NCBI RefSeq assembly: GCF_041224425.1 | Contig: NZ_JBGFGL010000077.1 | Location: forward strand, 416,947-480,946 | Direction of reading: 5' to 3' | Source of the DNA: Psychroserpens sp041224425 | GTDB lineage: Bacteria > Bacteroidota > Bacteroidia > Flavobacteriales > Flavobacteriaceae | DNA length: 64,000 bases | Shown here: positions 60,727-64,000 of the stretch, in pieces | Numbering within the stretch: the stretch's first letter is position 1 | Layout of the letters: each line of letters begins with the position of its first letter | Notes under the pieces: model-generated | Databases searched by the model: none | Told to the model about the DNA's origin: nothing | Seen by the model: the letters and a program-made list of their open reading frames with translations, nothing else | Made by a program: the position numbers and the translations under genes

Positions 60727-63700
60727 CTATCTACCAGAAGACACAATCTTCTTAGTAACCGTACCTCTACTAGTAGTTAACTTCACATACAATACTTGAC
60801 TAGGTGTTTTAGAAAGATCTATTTTAGTTCTTCCTGTTGAACCTGCAACATATCTATCGTTAGTTACACTAGAAACCATTAGGCCTTTAGTATCGAACAA
60901 TTCGATTGTTACATCTGTTCTGTAGTCAAACTCGTAAGAGATTGTTACTTCAGTATCAAATGGTACTGGATACGCTTTGAAGTCGATTTTCTCTTCAGCG
61001 TTGCTTACACTTGGAGTTGATTCAGATATAGATGAACCTTGGTTTCTATATAGAATTGGTAAATGCCAAGTATAAGTTACTGAACAGCTTCCTACGTTAC
61101 CACAGCTATCTTCTGCAGTAAAGGTTCTAGTGAAACTTCTAGTAACGGCATCAATACCACCACAGTAAGTGCTGATTGAATCACAAGTTGTTTCTTCAAC
61201 CCATCCATCACATGGAGCATCCAACTCTGTTGTTTCAACATAGAAGTACTCTCCTGAACTAAGATTAGCAACACCCCAGAATCTACCTAAATTACTATCG
61301 TAAGATATCGTATAAAGAGTTGATCCTGTATTACTATTGGTACCTTCGTAAATAGCATATCCATCATTGTCTACTCCAACTTTAGAATATGTCCAAGTAC
61401 TGAAAACAGAACCAGCATACCAGCATTCGATAGTCAATGTTCCATCATAGTATGTAGTATATGTTTCAGTGATTGCACTATCTGTGTAATCTCCTGTCAC
61501 ACCACTACCTTCATTATCTGTATATGATACAGAAGTTGCAAATGATGTTGGATCATAGTAAACCATTCCAAAGTCTTCATCAGCAGGACAATCTAATACT
61601 GGAGCATCATCATCACATCCTTCTTCAATAGTCCAAGTATAAGTAACATCACACTTACTTGAGTTTCCACAAGCATCTGTAGCAGTGAACTCACGTATAA
61701 ATGTATACGTTGTAGTTGTAGAAGTTACAGGACACTGTAAAGTAAACGCTTTGTTATGACCATCAGTTGAATAGAATTCAAATCCTTGAGCATCACAATT
61801 TTCAAATGCATCAGCACTTGCAATACCAGCTACAAATGGTCCGTCTCCAAAGTCTTGAAGTACTTCATAGTGACCTTCACCTGGGTTATAAACCACTTGG
61901 AATGTACCATACTGTGGTAATAAATCACCACCTAAGCTAGTAATCACACCTTCGTATACTGGATAATCATTCATCATTCCAGTAGGTCCATTTCCTAAGT
62001 TAAGGATGTAACCTTCTTCAAAAGTAAACAAGTACTCACCTGATGTAGAAGACGCTACAGTTTCAGTAATTTCACTGTCTGAGTAATCAGCAGTTTCTCC
62101 TGAACCTTGGCAATCTACCCAAGTTGCTTTGTCAGCAAATTCAGTTGGAGCTTCATCAACAATACCAAAGTCAATATCTTCTGGACATTCAATGATTGGT
62201 CCTTCAGTATCAATAATAGTAACTGTTAATGTTCTCTCAGTAGAGTTTCCACATCCATCAGTAGCAATGAACTTCTTAGTACATACAGCTACAGTAGGAC
62301 ATTCTTGTGGACCTTCAACTACGTCTGGCATGTATTCTAACGTAACAGAACAGTTATCTACAGCCACAGGGAATGGTACTTCATTTGCATCTAAATACTG
62401 AAGGATTGTGAACAATTCTAAGTTTTCAACTTCAGAACACTCAATAGTGATATCCTCTGGGAATACTTCAAACGTAGGCGCTTCAGTATCTCCACCTTGA
62501 TAGTTCACTTTGAATACTGGGTATTCATTACCACAGTCATCAGCAACAGTATATTCAAATACTCTAATCCACTCACAATCTGATCCAATAGCAAGTTTTT
62601 CAACTTTGGTTACATTATCAGCTGTGATTTCAGTACAGTTATCAGAGAACAACTCAGCGATTTCTTCTTCAGTAGGCTCTCCTAAATCAGAATCAATACA
62701 AGCATTAACACTATTTTGTCCCATTGGGATTTCTCCATCTAATGTTGGAGGCATAGTATCTGCACCACTGTTCTCGATTACTAGGTTAGGCAATTTATTA
62801 CCACAAGAGTCTTTAATTTCATACTCATAAGTAGCAGTCCAACCACAATCGTCACCTTCAATAACTGGTTCGTATGGCGTAATAATCACATCACCACAGT
62901 TATCAGTGTAAGCCGCTTGGATAGCATCTAATGATGGTGCTCCTGGGTTTTCACTTAAACATTGTAATCCACTAACACCTTCTGGTAATTCACCAACTAA
63001 TTCAGGTGCAGATTGGTCTCCACCATTATGGTAAATCTTAACAGGTGCTGCAAAATTACCGCAGTCATCTTGAATTGTAAATCTGTATAATACTGCCCAT
63101 AGACAATCTGTATTCTCTTGAGGAGAAACGATTTCTAAAGTTGCATTTACGTTTCCACAGTTATCAGAATACAATGCTTCTATTTCCTCTTCTGTTGGAG
63201 GAGCTGGTGCATCTGCTAAACATGCATTAACATCAGATAATCCTTGAGGTAATGAACCTGGCTCTAATAACATTGGAGCAGTTTCATCAATTACAGTAAT
63301 AATTTGCTTAGCTGTAATTTCAACACCACAAGATACATATGAGAAGTTCACTTCAAAAGTACCACAGCTTCCATCAAATGGTTCTGCCACACCTTGAACT
63401 TCACCGTTAATACCACATGGTCCTTCAATTCCGTTAGAATATCCTAAGAATTCTGGTACGTAAGACGCTAGGTCCTCACATGCAATACTATCATCATCGA
63501 TTTCATCGAATACTGGAGCTGGTGCTGGCTTCACCTCAATAGTATAAGGTCCTGCCTCCAAGTCTCTCTCACATTCGTCCTTACCGTTGTAAGTGATCGT
63601 GATCGTTCCGCCACAAGCATCGTAGTCCTTAACAACTACCGCTTCAATCTCTCCTGAGATCTCACATGCAGTTTCCTCTAGACCGTTGCTATAGGTTGCA

Positions 63701-64000
63701 TTTGCAGCCTCGAATCCTTCGGCATCAACACACTCAATATCCAATGGGAATTGAGGAGCCGTTACCTCAGCCTCTGGTGCTGGGTCCACAGTAATCACAA
63801 ATGGTCCTGCCTCTAGGTCTCTATCACACTCGTCCTTACCGTTGTAAGTGATCGTGATTGTTCCGCCACAAGCATCGTAGTCCTTAACAACTACCGCTTC
63901 GATCTCTCCTGAGATCTCACATGCAGTACCCTCTAGTCCGTTGCTGTAGGTTGCGTTTGCAGCCTCAAAATCAGCAGCCATTGAACACATGATGTTCGCT
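60727..64000 (-). CDS. T9SS type-A giant adhesin (3' part, runs off right edge)
   Basis: The last 1090 residues of a large secreted protein whose 5' end is outside the window; the frame is open to base 64000. Reading N to C: at least two near-identical 85-residue units (FEAANATYSNGLE, ACGGTITITYNGKDEC), a divergent third, three shorter modules with DNCG motifs, an HYR-like module (PEDITIECSE), two longer modules with an inserted domain (about 62190-61050), and a type-A sorting domain (KAYPVPFDTEVTISY, VELFDTKG-like block, VLYVKLTTSRGTVTKKIV). Many Cys suggest disulfides. It is probably a cell-surface adhesin like SprB. Codon use is less AT-rich than its neighbours, fitting high expression. 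Confidence 0.9.
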   Translation of the reverse strand, partial: ANIMCSMAADFEAANATYSNGLEGTACEISGEIEAVVVKDYDACGGTITITYNGKDECDRDLEAGPFVITVDPAPEAEVTAPQFPLDIECVDAEGFEAANATYSNGLEETACEISGEIEAVVVKDYDACGGTITITYNGKDECERDLEAGPYTIEVKPAPAPVFDEIDDDSIACEDLASYVPEFLGYSNGIEGPCGINGEVQGVAEPFDGSCGTFEVNFSYVSCGVEITAKQIITVIDETAPMLLEPGSLPQGLSDVNACLADAPAPPTEEEIEALYSDNCGNVNATLEIVSPQENTDCLWAVLYRFTIQDDCGNFAAPVKIYHNGGDQSAPELVGELPEGVSGLQCLSENPGAPSLDAIQAAYTDNCGDVIITPYEPVIEGDDCGWTATYEYEIKDSCGNKLPNLVIENSGADTMPPTLDGEIPMGQNSVNACIDSDLGEPTEEEIAELFSDNCTEITADNVTKVEKLAIGSDCEWIRVFEYTVADDCGNEYPVFKVNYQGGDTEAPTFEVFPEDITIECSEVENLELFTILQYLDANEVPFPVAVDNCSVTLEYMPDVVEGPQECPTVAVCTKKFIATDGCGNSTERTLTVTIIDTEGPIIECPEDIDFGIVDEAPTEFADKATWVDCQGSGETADYSDSEITETVASSTSGEYLFTFEEGYILNLGNGPTGMMNDYPVYEGVITSLGGDLLPQYGTFQVVYNPGEGHYEVLQDFGDGPFVAGIASADAFENCDAQGFEFYSTDGHNKAFTLQCPVTSTTTTYTFIREFTATDACGNSSKCDVTYTWTIEEGCDDDAPVLDCPADEDFGMVYYDPTSFATSVSYTDNEGSGVTGDYTDSAITETYTTYYDGTLTIECWYAGSVFSTWTYSKVGVDNDGYAIYEGTNSNTGSTLYTISYDSNLGRFWGVANLSSGEYFYVETTELDAPCDGWVEETTCDSISTYCGGIDAVTRSFTRTFTAEDSCGNVGSCSVTYTWHLPILYRNQGSSISESTPSVSNAEEKIDFKAYPVPFDTEVTISYEFDYRTDVTIELFDTKGLMVSSVTNDRYVAGSTGRTKIDLSKTPSQVLYVKLTTSRGTVTKKIVSSGR
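63510..64000 (-). repeat. Near-identical 255-bp tandem repeats in the adhesin
   Basis: The stretch around 63576-63720 recurs at 63831-63975 with a 255-bp offset and only a few substitutions, mostly synonymous. Each unit encodes 85 residues. The array continues to the right edge. Confidence 0.9.

Noticed and set aside
1..64000. CRISPR arrays, insertion sequences, prophage or defence islands
   Set aside because: I saw no direct-repeat/spacer pattern, transposase, integrase, or known defence genes. The repeats present are inside coding regions of surface proteins.

Overview
The window looks like a chromosomal segment of a marine-type Flavobacteriaceae (Bacteroidota). It is AT-rich. Several promoters fit the Bacteroidota pattern TTG-N(17-23)-TAnnTTTG, and start codons lack Shine-Dalgarno sequences. 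Secreted proteins end in type IX secretion system (T9SS) sorting domains of both type A and type B. The housekeeping genes (gyrA, clpC, uvrA, bcp, nth, thiolase, PgpH-type HD phosphohydrolase) belong to ordinary families. There is no sign of phage, plasmid, insertion sequence or CRISPR.

Layout. 1-1343: end of an ABC exporter (ATPase plus permease). 1471-19938: five consecutive large T9SS type-B secreted proteins. All share one stalk repeat of about 85-95 residues, in 4, 1, 11, 14 and 2 copies, behind different N-terminal heads; three of the heads are choice-of-anchor L domains. 20037-24186: a tight operon of a BatA/VWA membrane protein, a dihydroorotase-like protein that has lost most metal ligands, a Tic20/DUF4870-like membrane protein and an esterase. 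24189-29054: small metabolic and repair genes (MBL hydrolase, an unknown 485-aa protein, Bcp, a cysteine-free endonuclease III) and an ECF sigma factor followed by an unlisted 47-aa ORF. 29284-33167: uvrA and a DUF3667 protein.

33392-36929: two paralogous secreted proteins, each behind a sequence resembling a sigma-54 (-24/-12) promoter, flanking a YitT/HD gene pair on the other strand. 37020-42550: a surface-glycan operon (DUF4834, YfhO, GT4, Wzx-like flippase). 42653-48275: an outer-membrane barrel, a GNAT-like protein, DUF4159, a TrmH-family methyltransferase, an AI-2E-family permease and a THUMP-like methyltransferase. 48262-49124: a small secreted protein and a Ser-Pro-Arg tRNA operon. 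49224-57274: PgpH, thiolase, NlpC/P60 peptidase, and gyrA with a TPR protein. 57531-60533: clpC and a STAS-like protein. 60727-64000: the 3' part of a very large T9SS type-A adhesin with near-identical tandem repeats, running off the right edge.

No complete new multi-gene system is obvious. The best leads are the repeat-number ladder in the T9SS-B array, the pair of sigma-54-like promoters on paralogous secreted genes, the degenerate dihydroorotase in the BatA operon, and a repeated inserted module in the adhesin.
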